Shown: positions 47,936 through 55,805 of the stretch, piece after piece
Numbering within the stretch: the first letter of the stretch is position 1
How the letters are laid out: every line of letters starts with the position of its first letter
From: Paracoccus sp. C2R09
Lineage (GTDB): Bacteria > Pseudomonadota > Alphaproteobacteria > Rhodobacterales > Rhodobacteraceae
DNA length: 64,000 nt
NCBI RefSeq assembly: GCF_018860625.1
Contig: NZ_JAHKQB010000038.1
Coordinates: forward strand, 27,882-91,881
Direction of reading: 5' to 3'
Program-made: the position numbers and the translations under genes
Notes under the pieces: generated by a model
What the model was told of the DNA's origin: nothing
Seen by the model: only the letters and a program-made list of their open reading frames with translations
The model's database searches: none

Positions 47936-47990
47936 CGACCAAGCTAGTTAGCATTATACGCAGCCCTCGTTGTTCGTCAGCGGGGGTTTT
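47936..47990 (+). ncRNA. Candidate counter-transcribed RNA in the repC leader
   Basis: On the strand opposite to repC, just upstream of it, TTGCAT (47901-47906) and TAATGC (47924-47929) are 17 bases apart and would start a transcript near 47936. It would contain the inverted repeat GCTAGTTAGC (47943-47952) and end at the hairpin plus T4 described next, about 55 nt in all. Position and orientation match the incompatibility antisense RNA of repABC plasmids, which represses repC. The -10 is poor, and no sequence match to a known RNA is claimed. Confidence 0.4.
47964..47990 (+). terminator. Rho-independent-type hairpin ending the candidate antisense RNA
   Basis: Stem CCCTCG / CGGGGG (one G-T wobble) with an 11-base loop, followed by TTTT and, three bases later, another TTTT. 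Confidence 0.45.
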
Positions 47991-48687
47991 GCGTTTTAGG
48001 GTTCTCGATCCTTCTCCTTCAGTGATGCGCGGCAGTATCCTTTGTCATCTAGACAAATAGCCTTTGCAGCGCAGAGCCCTCAAGACATTTCCGGCCCCTG
48101 CACCCATCTTAACAGGGTATTTTGTCTTAATGGTGGGTTTTTTTCACTTCTATGCAGCTCGGACGCAAGATGTCCTGGTATGAATCGATGCTCCCCCCTC
48201 AGCCCTGCAAGGGAATAGGCCGACCATGATCCCTGTTTCCCTCCCTTGAGGTCGACAGAACGAAAGTGCTGGATGGGAGCCGCTGATCTTCGCGGCACGC
48301 ATGGGAGCGTCATCGCTCCAATCGATCCTGTGGGCGATGGCGACAACATAGCTTGATCTCGTACCGCTGGTCGTACGCTTCAAGATAGTGAGCGGAAAGC
48401 CGGCCCTGCAGCTTTCGTCGCAGCAGCCCGTTCTCGCGCGTTGCGCACCGCGTTCTGATCGGGGTCGGATCGGTCGAACGCCTCGCGAAGGTCATAGGTC
48501 TGAAACCCTCAACTTTCAGAAGGCATGTTATCGCCGCATCAAGCGAGCCCGCGTGACGAGCATTCCGTTGTCATCACTTCAGCGCAGTGATCGGCGATGA
48601 TCGGCGGGCTGGAGCGGCGCGTTAGACAGAAGCGGGTTTTCATTTCCCTGGTCGGTCCGCCTTGCAGTTCAAAGGAACCGTATGGCG
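47991..48687. other. Gap of about 700 bases between the repC leader and traN
   Basis: No credible gene; frames on both strands are short and overlapping. It receives the end of the leftward traN transcript and must contain, towards its left end, whatever promoter drives repC. No convincing promoter, origin of transfer or terminator was identified. Confidence 0.4.
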
Positions 48688-51687
48688 TCATCGGACAATC
48701 CCTCGCCCAAAATCCCCGGCCGCGTCTTCGCGCAGCATGTCGGTGTCGATCCCGTCATAGCGATTGCCATTGCGGGTGATCGCGTCCTCGCGGGTATAGA
48801 GGTCTTCGAGGGCTCGACCATAGGTGGACCCGGTGCCAGTCAGGGTGTCGATATCGGTGACACGATCGAAGTTGATCATGCCGCTCGACATCATCATTCC
48901 GGTCCATTCGGACAGGTCGATCCGGTCCATGTCGAGCGACTGGAATTGCCTCACGGTGATGCCTTGGCAGTTGCTGTCGGACGGGGTGCCCCAGTCGATG
49001 CCAAGCTGCTCGCGGGCCTGCTCATTCATGATCCGCGACAGGGGCGAATTGAACATGCAGAAGGCCGTCCTTCGAGACACGCACCAGCCAAAGACCCGCC
49101 GTGAGCAGTATTCTCCGATCTCGTGGGTTGATTTCAGGGCGCGGCGCACCATCAGCTCCTGTTCGCCTTCCGAGCAGGCCAGCAGCACGGTCGCCAGCAC
49201 ATTCACGAGCGTGTAGATCGTATATGCGGTCATCACCGCGTTCATGACCGTCGCCGCGACTTTCGTCATCCCGATATTGCCGGGCTGCAGCACGCCGCCC
49301 GCAATGGCATCGCCACCGCCCACCTGGAAGATCGAGTTGGCCGCCTGCTCTCCGAAGACCTCCGCGGTCCAGCTCGCGGCCTTCTTCATCATCTCCTGCT
49401 TTACCGTCTCCATCGACAAAGCGTTGCCGACATTTCGTGCAGCGCCGCTATTGCCGACAATCGACTCCCAGGTTTCGGTGAGCGGACGGGACAGTTCGGA
49501 GAAGCTGTTTCGCGCCGCGTTCTCCATGGACACCCAGGAGGATGTCAGGGGGCTGGACAGGCTCGTGCCCTCGACAGCGCGGGAAAGCCTCGACACGGAA
49601 AAGGCCAGTTGCAGGTAATCGGCCACACTGACGCCGGATGGCGTCGTGCAGCAATTCGACAATCCAAGCGCGCGGCGTGAACAGGTTTCCCGCTCACCAG
49701 CGAACAGCTCGCAGCTCAGCATGGCCTCGTCGCGGTCAATGGCCGTATCCAGGTCCTCGGTGCATTGCATGTCGCTCATCAACATGTCAGCCGCAGCAAG
49801 CTTGGCCGCGGTATCGGCCAGATCCTCGGCGCCGCTGGTGCCGGTATTGATGATGCACTCATCGCCCATGCAGCTGAGGCTCGACTCGCAGATGTTCAGC
49901 TCCTCAACGACCGGGCTGGTATAGCGTATCGCCTCACCGCACTGGTACCGGTTCTCGTGGATCGCACAGGTTCCGTCATCAAGGCGAAGCGCGCAGGTCC
50001 GCCCGATGAAGCTGCAGGAACTGTCAGCTTCGAGGAGCCCGCAATTGTTCGTCTCGGTAAACGCCTCACCCATCGGATCCTCAAGACAGATCGGATTGAT
50101 CCTGATCCGCGTGGCCGCCCTGTCGTCGATCATGCCGAAGGGCGCGACGGGGATGCTCGACCCACAAGCCACACCCGTCCGTCCATCGCTGTCCGTCCAG
50201 GAATTGACGCAGCCGCCGGAATTGGCTGCGGTTTCCTCGACCGTGTATTCGATCCGACAGGCGGCATCGGATGCCAGCGAAAGCAGGTCGGCATATTGGG
50301 TCGCGTTGTAACCCCATTCCGTGAAGAGAGGGGTCGGGGAATAGTTCAAGCGCAGGACGACATGGGCATCCACATTATCGGTGCCGGAGCACTCCCGATA
50401 GAGATGGTAGTAATTTGCCCGGATCATGTCCTCGTCGGTGCGCCAGTATCTGTCCTCGTGGCTCCACACGCCGAGATGGTAGACGCACTCGCCAATGGAG
50501 ACCGGAAAATCCCCTCGGTCGGGATCATCGAGCGTTTCTCCGTCCCATGTCAGATACCTCCTGGTCGCCCAGAGGCTACTGTAGCGGTGGAGATAGTGAG
50601 TGGTGGCGATGTCGGCATAGCCCGAGGGAGGATCGCGCCGCAGGACTTCTTCCGTTCCACCGGAGATCCCGATCTGGTGGGCGGCCGAGGGGCTGGACGT
50701 GATCGCCGCGATGTTCATGGAGCCATCGCCGGACATGATGTTGCTGCCATTATGCGCGACGTAGCCGCTGTCGCGCAGGCTCGTGGCCGTCACGCGCGCC
50801 GCCGACAGCTCGATCCCGTCCCGCATGCTGAAGTTCATGATGGCCCCGGTGGATGACCCGTCCTGGTCGAAGACCAGCTCGACACATCGCTCGATCCCGC
50901 TGCACGATCTGACGGAAAGATCCCCACGATCATTCGTGGGGACGGTTTCAAGCGCCGAAAGCTTCGCACAGGTCTGGGCCGTATCGGTGCGGACCCGGTT
51001 ACCTTCGTGTTCGCAATAACCGACCCCGGAGATCGTCCGGTAAGTGAACAGGGGGTGGGGGCCGTTGTAGATGCGCGAGGCGGACATCGGCTCAAGCGCG
51101 AGCGCCGAGCTGTCGCAGGTGTTGATGACGCTGCTGTCGTAGTCGTATTCGACGCTGCCGGTCTCCTCGACGATGATACACTGCCCGAATTCCGCCGTAT
51201 CCTCGCTGCCGTCTTCGAGGATTTCCGTGGAGCCGAACAGGAAATCGGTGCCGACCGATGGCATGCCCTCGCTGTCGCGAAGGACGCTCATGGCATTGGC
51301 CTCGGCATTCACGCGACCTGTGGAGCCGAACTGGCCCGTCCCGGCCTCCAGCTGGCCTATCTCCGTATCCCGGTAGGAATAAAGATCCTCGTATGTGCTG
51401 ATGTGAGGAAGCGACCCTTCCGAGGCGTCCTGACCCGTCACGCCGAAGTTCATGGCGCGCGAATGGAAGGTCATATCCCCCGAAGGCGCGGCGTCCCTAA
51501 TGGTGATGTTCTGGCCTGACCGGGAATAGAGATCGGAGGGATTGGGCTTGAAGGTATCGGTATGAGCCTGGGAGGCGGCTTCGCGCATCTCGGGCGAGGT
51601 CTGGGCCCATGCCAGATCGAGCAGGGAAAGATGAAGCGTGGCCGAGATGCAAACTGCCTTCGACACGACATAAATGGTCCGGATCAT
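48688..51687 (-). CDS. traN: TraN-type mating-pair stabilisation protein (F-type T4SS)
   Basis: Large cysteine-rich outer-membrane adhesin of F-type conjugation, 999 residues with a Sec signal (hydrophobic core then LAWAQ). About 30 cysteines are concentrated in the middle and C-terminal parts, e.g. GTCAIHENRYQCGE and ESSLSCMGDECIIN near 600-650, matching the conserved cysteine region of TraN; a C-terminal hydrophobic stretch (VAATVMNAVMTAYTIYTLVNVLATVLLAC) is followed by further cysteines. The ATG at 51687, with GGAGG 10 bases upstream, is preferred; it lies 5 bases after the traU stop. TraN contacts the recipient cell during mating. Larger than F TraN (about 600), as often in alphaproteobacteria. 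Confidence 0.88.
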   Translation of the reverse strand: MIRTIYVVSKAVCISATLHLSLLDLAWAQTSPEMREAASQAHTDTFKPNPSDLYSRSGQNITIRDAAPSGDMTFHSRAMNFGVTGQDASEGSLPHISTYEDLYSYRDTEIGQLEAGTGQFGSTGRVNAEANAMSVLRDSEGMPSVGTDFLFGSTEILEDGSEDTAEFGQCIIVEETGSVEYDYDSSVINTCDSSALALEPMSASRIYNGPHPLFTYRTISGVGYCEHEGNRVRTDTAQTCAKLSALETVPTNDRGDLSVRSCSGIERCVELVFDQDGSSTGAIMNFSMRDGIELSAARVTATSLRDSGYVAHNGSNIMSGDGSMNIAAITSSPSAAHQIGISGGTEEVLRRDPPSGYADIATTHYLHRYSSLWATRRYLTWDGETLDDPDRGDFPVSIGECVYHLGVWSHEDRYWRTDEDMIRANYYHLYRECSGTDNVDAHVVLRLNYSPTPLFTEWGYNATQYADLLSLASDAACRIEYTVEETAANSGGCVNSWTDSDGRTGVACGSSIPVAPFGMIDDRAATRIRINPICLEDPMGEAFTETNNCGLLEADSSCSFIGRTCALRLDDGTCAIHENRYQCGEAIRYTSPVVEELNICESSLSCMGDECIINTGTSGAEDLADTAAKLAAADMLMSDMQCTEDLDTAIDRDEAMLSCELFAGERETCSRRALGLSNCCTTPSGVSVADYLQLAFSVSRLSRAVEGTSLSSPLTSSWVSMENAARNSFSELSRPLTETWESIVGNSGAARNVGNALSMETVKQEMMKKAASWTAEVFGEQAANSIFQVGGGDAIAGGVLQPGNIGMTKVAATVMNAVMTAYTIYTLVNVLATVLLACSEGEQELMVRRALKSTHEIGEYCSRRVFGWCVSRRTAFCMFNSPLSRIMNEQAREQLGIDWGTPSDSNCQGITVRQFQSLDMDRIDLSEWTGMMMSSGMINFDRVTDIDTLTGTGSTYGRALEDLYTREDAITRNGNRYDGIDTDMLREDAAGDFGRGIVR

Positions 51688-51692
51688 GATCG

Positions 51693-52766
51693 TCAGCCTC
51701 CAGACACGGTCGCGCAGCAATCCGTCCAGTTCCAGCGAAGGTAGATCGGCATCTCGGCCACGCCGGGAATGGTGCGACCCGCACCCCATCGCAGGATGCT
51801 TTCACCGGATGCGTGGTTTCGGGTTCCTTCCGCGCGAGGCCATGCCGCCTGCCAGCGATAATGCGAGCGCTTCAGCATCGGCTGATACTGCGCCTGGCAC
51901 AGAGCCTCGTTGCCGACATGGCTGCGCTCGATCCCGCGCGCCGCGTTCATTGCCAGGAGCTTCTGTGCGGTGGACGAGCTGAACTGCACAGGCCCCTGGG
52001 CATGCTCGAAGCCGGTATAGGGGGCCATTGTCGTGGTCCAGCTGCCGCCGCACCAGAACAGGTCGTCGATGGGGCGCCCGACACTCGACGAGATGGAATC
52101 CGCGGCGCAGGCGGCCTGGGCCATGATCGAGGATCCGAAGACCGACATCGGATTGCCATACATGGCGACGATCGGATCGTTCCACATGGGATCGATCTCG
52201 GAGAGGTAGAGGATGTCGATGTCCGAGTAGGAGGACGCACATTTGGTGAACAGCTCCATCATCAGCACGATCGGAAAGCTGTAGGTATGGACGTGGTTGA
52301 AGCTCTGCTGCTCCAGGTCGGATGTCGGATCGCCCGAGCTGCCCAGATAGAGGGGATCGGCAATGCCGATCTGAACGCCTCCGAGAACCGAAGAGCATCC
52401 CGGCGTCATGGTCGTCTCGTAAAGCTCGGTCGGAAGCCACATGCCGATAGGCACACCGATGGTGGGAAGCGCGCCATCATTGCATACGCAGACCGCCGAA
52501 TTGGCAGCCTCGTCGGGAACGCGGGGCCGCGAGGACATCGAGAAGCCGTTCGCATCGGTGCCGGAGGCAGCCTGCGGACTGCCGAAGATCGTGATCCCGG
52601 AAATTCTCAGCGGGAAGATGCAGGACCAGCAGACATTGCTGATAATCCCCGAACCGATGATGTTGCTCGCAGGGCAGTGGCCCTGCCCGAGCGCGGCGCC
52701 GGCCGTCACCGCGAGGGCGGTTGCGGCAGCGGCGGCCAGCTTCGTGAGATTGCGGGGCATCATCAT
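51693..52766 (-). CDS. traU: TraU family conjugative transfer protein
   Basis: Periplasmic protein of 357 residues with a signal peptide (AAAAATALAVTAGAALGQ) needed for DNA transfer or pilus assembly. Conserved cysteine-rich segments: NVCWSCIFPLRISG near 43-56, AVCVCND near 90, and the block LDIDILYLSEIDPMWNDP-like region near 185-200 and FWCGGSW. C-terminal WNWTDCCATVSGG. The ATG at 52766 overlaps the stop of orf130 (ATGA). Gene order after a trbC/traW gene and before traN agrees with the identification. Confidence 0.9.
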   Translation of the reverse strand: MMMPRNLTKLAAAAATALAVTAGAALGQGHCPASNIIGSGIISNVCWSCIFPLRISGITIFGSPQAASGTDANGFSMSSRPRVPDEAANSAVCVCNDGALPTIGVPIGMWLPTELYETTMTPGCSSVLGGVQIGIADPLYLGSSGDPTSDLEQQSFNHVHTYSFPIVLMMELFTKCASSYSDIDILYLSEIDPMWNDPIVAMYGNPMSVFGSSIMAQAACAADSISSSVGRPIDDLFWCGGSWTTTMAPYTGFEHAQGPVQFSSSTAQKLLAMNAARGIERSHVGNEALCQAQYQPMLKRSHYRWQAAWPRAEGTRNHASGESILRWGAGRTIPGVAEMPIYLRWNWTDCCATVSGG

Positions 52767-53155
52767 TGCTCTCCCTTCGATCCGGACGGGCGTTTCAGAT
52801 GCCGGCCGATCAGCGCGAGCAGCTGGACATGGGGCATCAGCGAGGAATGCGAGAAGGGCTGTCGAACCACGGGCAGCACCGGTCCCGGCCGGAGGTCGAA
52901 GGCTTGGTAAAGATCGGACAGCCAGGGATCGCAGATGAGCGCCACATCGCCGCAGGAGGAACATTGCCCGAGCTCGAAATGGGTCTCGGGCGGCGTGGGA
53001 CAGCCCATGTTCGCGAGGCATGAATGGCAGGAATTGAATTTCGGTGCCCCCGGAACGGCCTGTGCGACCTCGTAGCTTCGGGTAAAGGCATCAAGTGCCG
53101 GCGGGAACTCGGACACATGGTGGAAACCGCGTCCACCATATTTCGAATTGCTCAT
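52763..53155 (-). CDS. Small cysteine-motif protein of the tra operon (orf130), unknown
   Basis: 130 residues, no signal peptide, not recognised. It has CHSCLANMGC near 39-48 and CSSCGD near 60-65, i.e. two C-x-x-C knuckles that could bind zinc, then a hydrophobic, proline-rich C-terminal half (FDLRPGPVLPVVRQPF). It is coupled on both sides: TGATG with orf115 and ATGA with traU. Not part of the F plasmid set. Confidence 0.7.
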   Translation of the reverse strand: MSNSKYGGRGFHHVSEFPPALDAFTRSYEVAQAVPGAPKFNSCHSCLANMGCPTPPETHFELGQCSSCGDVALICDPWLSDLYQAFDLRPGPVLPVVRQPFSHSSLMPHVQLLALIGRHLKRPSGSKGEQ

Positions 53156-53502
53156 CACCGCCCTTCCCCCCTGGTCAGGCAGATGAGGGCATCGACGGCC
53201 TCGACCTCGATATCGGGTCCATTCAGGGGTCTGCGCAGACGCGGGAAGCACAGGTACGCCTCACTTGGGTCGATACCTGCCTGCGAGACGCGAGCAAGCA
53301 ATGCAGGGTCGCGGCAATCCGCGATCACGCCGCAGGCCGAACCGCGGGCGAGACCGCCAAGATCGGCATAGGCCGCAGGCAGGCGCAGGTCCCTGGCGCG
53401 CAGGCAGGACGGGCAAAGATTGTGCAGATCCTCGGGGCGCTTGCCCAAGGCGATGCCGGCGCGTTGCAGATGGGTTTCGCAAGCGGTGCGAGAGCGGGTC
53501 AT
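53155..53502 (-). CDS. Small cysteine-motif protein of the tra operon (orf115), unknown
   Basis: 115 residues, no signal peptide. Contains LCPSCLRARDLRLP near 29-42 and further cysteines (CGVIADC near 57-63, LCFP near 85). The style resembles orf130 next to it, so the two may form a metal-binding pair. The ATG at 53502 overlaps the trbC/traW stop (ATGA), which argues strongly that it is a real gene. Confidence 0.7.
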   Translation of the reverse strand: MTRSRTACETHLQRAGIALGKRPEDLHNLCPSCLRARDLRLPAAYADLGGLARGSACGVIADCRDPALLARVSQAGIDPSEAYLCFPRLRRPLNGPDIEVEAVDALICLTRGEGR

Positions 53503-54824
53503 CGGATCGCGACCTCCCGGCTGAGCACCAGGACCCTGCTCTCCTCTTCCTGCGGATAGATCTCGGTCGGGGTATGCTCGATCTGGAAGTTGTCGCGGAA
53601 CTGATCGTTGAGCAGGAAGACCTGCATGCCGAAGCGTGAAACCAGATCCTGAAGGCCCTGCCACGGATCGACCCCCGGTGCGGTCGCTGGCAGCGCGGTT
53701 GCGATCACCAGCGCACGGTTCACGCCCTGGCGCGGGGAGTTCAGCGCCTCTTCGACGAATTGCAGCTCCCCTGCCCTGTTGGGATCGATCACGAAGATGC
53801 GGCGATCGAAGGGCAACACGTCACCAGGACGGAAGACCTCGCCCGCATGGGCCAGTACCCGGCCCTCATGATCGGTGATGTCCTTGGAGGCGCGGAACAT
53901 GAAATGCAGCTCTCGCTCGCGCGCCTCGCTGGCAGGCGTGACCGGCATTGCGGAGAGCTCGGAGGCGGTACGGCTCCAGAAGCGCTCCTTCAGGAGCTCG
54001 GGATCGCGCGTGAGGCGCGATGCGACCGCTTCGGCCTCGCGGATGGCTCGGCTTATCAGGTTTTCTTCGGTGATCTCGACGACATTCGGATTGGTCAGAT
54101 CCTCCGCATTGTCCGCCAGATGGCGCTCGTAGAGCCAATCGGGATCGCTGAACCCCTCGGCGCGCGCGATGATCCGGCCAAGATCGAGGCCCGGATCCGT
54201 GCCGTCAGGGGCCGGCCGCGTCAGGTCCTCCAGCACGATCGTCGGTGCCAGCTCGGCACCTGTCAGCATGAACAGTTCCGGATCGAGAATGATGTTCATG
54301 TCGGCCGGCGCCGAGCCGCGGTCGGCCTCGGTCAATGCTGCCAGATCGGAAAGCCAAAGCCCGAACTCCGGGATCGTCATGCCATCGGGAACGCCCCGGA
54401 ACACGAAGCGGACATCCTTGCGGAGCCTGTAGCGATGCAGAAGATCACTCAGGGTATTCTCGCCCAGGTTTGCCGTGACCAGAATGGACGCCCGGATGCC
54501 CTCGGGCAGCTTGGCGATGCCGGGGGCGGCTGCGAGAGCTTCGGCAGTATCGGGCTCGGAGGTGTCGATACCCATCTCCTCCCCGACCTTGCGGATTGTC
54601 CGCGCGGTCTCGATGCCTGCCTGCCCGCCGATCTCCTCGGCCATGGAGCGGAACTCGTCCAGCCGGGCCGGGGAGGCGATCTCGTCCGGGCAGAGGCCGA
54701 ATTCCTTCTGTCCGCGCGGCGTGACATCCTCGGGGGTCAGGCGGTATTGCTGTGCGCCGGGAAGCTGCGGGCAGATCATGCCGCTCAGGATGAGTACGCC
54801 GCCGAGACGGTTCAGAACGCCCAT
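53499..54824 (-). CDS. TrbC-TraW fusion protein of the F-type T4SS
   Basis: One 441-residue protein combining two proteins that are separate in F. Residues about 1-25 are a signal peptide; about 105-185 carry the TrbC pilus-assembly domain (ASILVTANLGENTLSDLLHRY, VFRGVPDGMTIPEF, MNIILDPELF); the C-terminal part from about 310 has TraW features (ITDHEGRVLAHAGEVFRPGDVLPFDRRIFVIDPN, then SRFGMQVFLLNDQF). Both are periplasmic and interact in pilus assembly. Its start overlaps the S26 peptidase gene by 13 bases. Confidence 0.83.
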   Translation of the reverse strand: MGVLNRLGGVLILSGMICPQLPGAQQYRLTPEDVTPRGQKEFGLCPDEIASPARLDEFRSMAEEIGGQAGIETARTIRKVGEEMGIDTSEPDTAEALAAAPGIAKLPEGIRASILVTANLGENTLSDLLHRYRLRKDVRFVFRGVPDGMTIPEFGLWLSDLAALTEADRGSAPADMNIILDPELFMLTGAELAPTIVLEDLTRPAPDGTDPGLDLGRIIARAEGFSDPDWLYERHLADNAEDLTNPNVVEITEENLISRAIREAEAVASRLTRDPELLKERFWSRTASELSAMPVTPASEARERELHFMFRASKDITDHEGRVLAHAGEVFRPGDVLPFDRRIFVIDPNRAGELQFVEEALNSPRQGVNRALVIATALPATAPGVDPWQGLQDLVSRFGMQVFLLNDQFRDNFQIEHTPTEIYPQEEESRVLVLSREVAIR

Positions 54825-55378
54825 AGCACGGCCCCCACGATCTGTTCCTCGTCGACCTGGCCGTAATAGCGCCCGTCATAGCTCATGGGGTGATCGCCCA
54901 TCAGGAACAGTTCGCCCTCTTCCAGCACGATCTCGCGGGTCAGTGCCGCGACATCGAGACCGAGTGCGGGTGCAGCTTCGAGGGCGGTCCCATGCCGCCA
55001 GGCTTCGGCTCCATGACTGAACATTGCACCCGTCCCGGAAATCTCGATCCGGTCGCCTGCGCGGGTCGCGACGGCGCGTTTGACCATGACATGTCCGGGC
55101 TTCCATTTTGCGTGAGGAGGGGTCTGTTCAGGCGTCAGTGCCACGGCGATGTAGTCGTTGAGTCGGACCTCGGCGGCGCTCGGCCGCGCCCATGTGTCGA
55201 TCACGAAGAACCACTCGTCCAGGCAGCGAGTGTCCTGGGTGTCGAGGCCGATGACATAGCGCTGGCTGGCATATGCAAAACCTGTGCCGAGAACCGTGCA
55301 GATCCCCAGGACCTTCGCGCCGATCAGCCAGTCGAAATCCTTGAGGGTCTTCCTTTCCTTCCTGCGCGCGCGGATCAT
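54812..55378 (-). CDS. S26-family signal-peptidase-like protein (TraF/TrhF type)
   Basis: Membrane-anchored peptidase-like protein of 188 residues with one N-terminal helix. The base Lys is present in MVKRAVATRAGDR near 99-111, and the C-terminal box GDHPMSYDGRYYGQV is standard. At the position of the catalytic Ser (usual S-M/L-P), the sequence reads RCLDEW, so the nucleophile would be Cys or the enzyme is altered. In conjugation systems such peptidases process pilin or other tra proteins. ATGA overlap with trbI. Confidence 0.8.
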   Translation of the reverse strand: MIRARRKERKTLKDFDWLIGAKVLGICTVLGTGFAYASQRYVIGLDTQDTRCLDEWFFVIDTWARPSAAEVRLNDYIAVALTPEQTPPHAKWKPGHVMVKRAVATRAGDRIEISGTGAMFSHGAEAWRHGTALEAAPALGLDVAALTREIVLEEGELFLMGDHPMSYDGRYYGQVDEEQIVGAVLWAF

Positions 55379-55803
55379 CGGGTCACCTCCGCATCGCCTT
55401 GCGTGGCATGCTGCGCGTCTATCGTCTCGGCGCTCATGGGAATGGTGCCCGCGGGCGCAAAGGCTGCAGAATCGTCGAGCCTGCCCACATCGCTGCCCAC
55501 GGCAATGAAGGTTTCCAGCTGGAACATGCGCGATGGTGGGGCCTTCACCCCTTCGCCGTCGATCACGATGGCCCCGGCCTCGACCGCGCGCTCGATGGCG
55601 GCATCTATGACGGCCATGGGGGTTTGCCCCGCCGCGATATAGGGTTCCGCCTGACGGGCTATGGAAGCGGCATCATAGACGAGCACGGGACGGCCCCCGC
55701 TGCCCTTGTCGAGTGCGATCACGAGGGCACAGGCCCCCAGGATGCATCCGATCATGCCGATACCTGCCGCAAAGGTCGCTTCGAAGGAGGTGCCGTTTCC
55801 CAT
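55375..55803 (-). CDS. trbI: TrbI-type F-T4SS accessory protein
   Basis: 142 residues: one transmembrane helix at about 12-32 followed by a periplasmic part with VLVYDAASIARQAEPY, an Ala-rich helix and AIVIDGEGVKAPP, the pattern of F TrbI, which affects pilus retraction. It lies two bases before the traC gene end and overlaps the S26 gene start by ATGA, in the place trbI holds in F (after traC). Sequence similarity is modest; position supports the call. Confidence 0.65.
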   Translation of the reverse strand: MGNGTSFEATFAAGIGMIGCILGACALVIALDKGSGGRPVLVYDAASIARQAEPYIAAGQTPMAVIDAAIERAVEAGAIVIDGEGVKAPPSRMFQLETFIAVGSDVGRLDDSAAFAPAGTIPMSAETIDAQHATQGDAEVTR

Positions 55804-55805
55804 GG

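Noticed and set aside
47887..48687. repA/repB partition genes upstream of repC
   Set aside because: No open frame in the region resembles ParA or ParB; the region is non-coding up to traN.
49765..53023. Long plus-strand frames opposite traN and traU
   Set aside because: They run antisense to well-identified cysteine-rich tra proteins and have no ribosome-binding site or recognisable domain.
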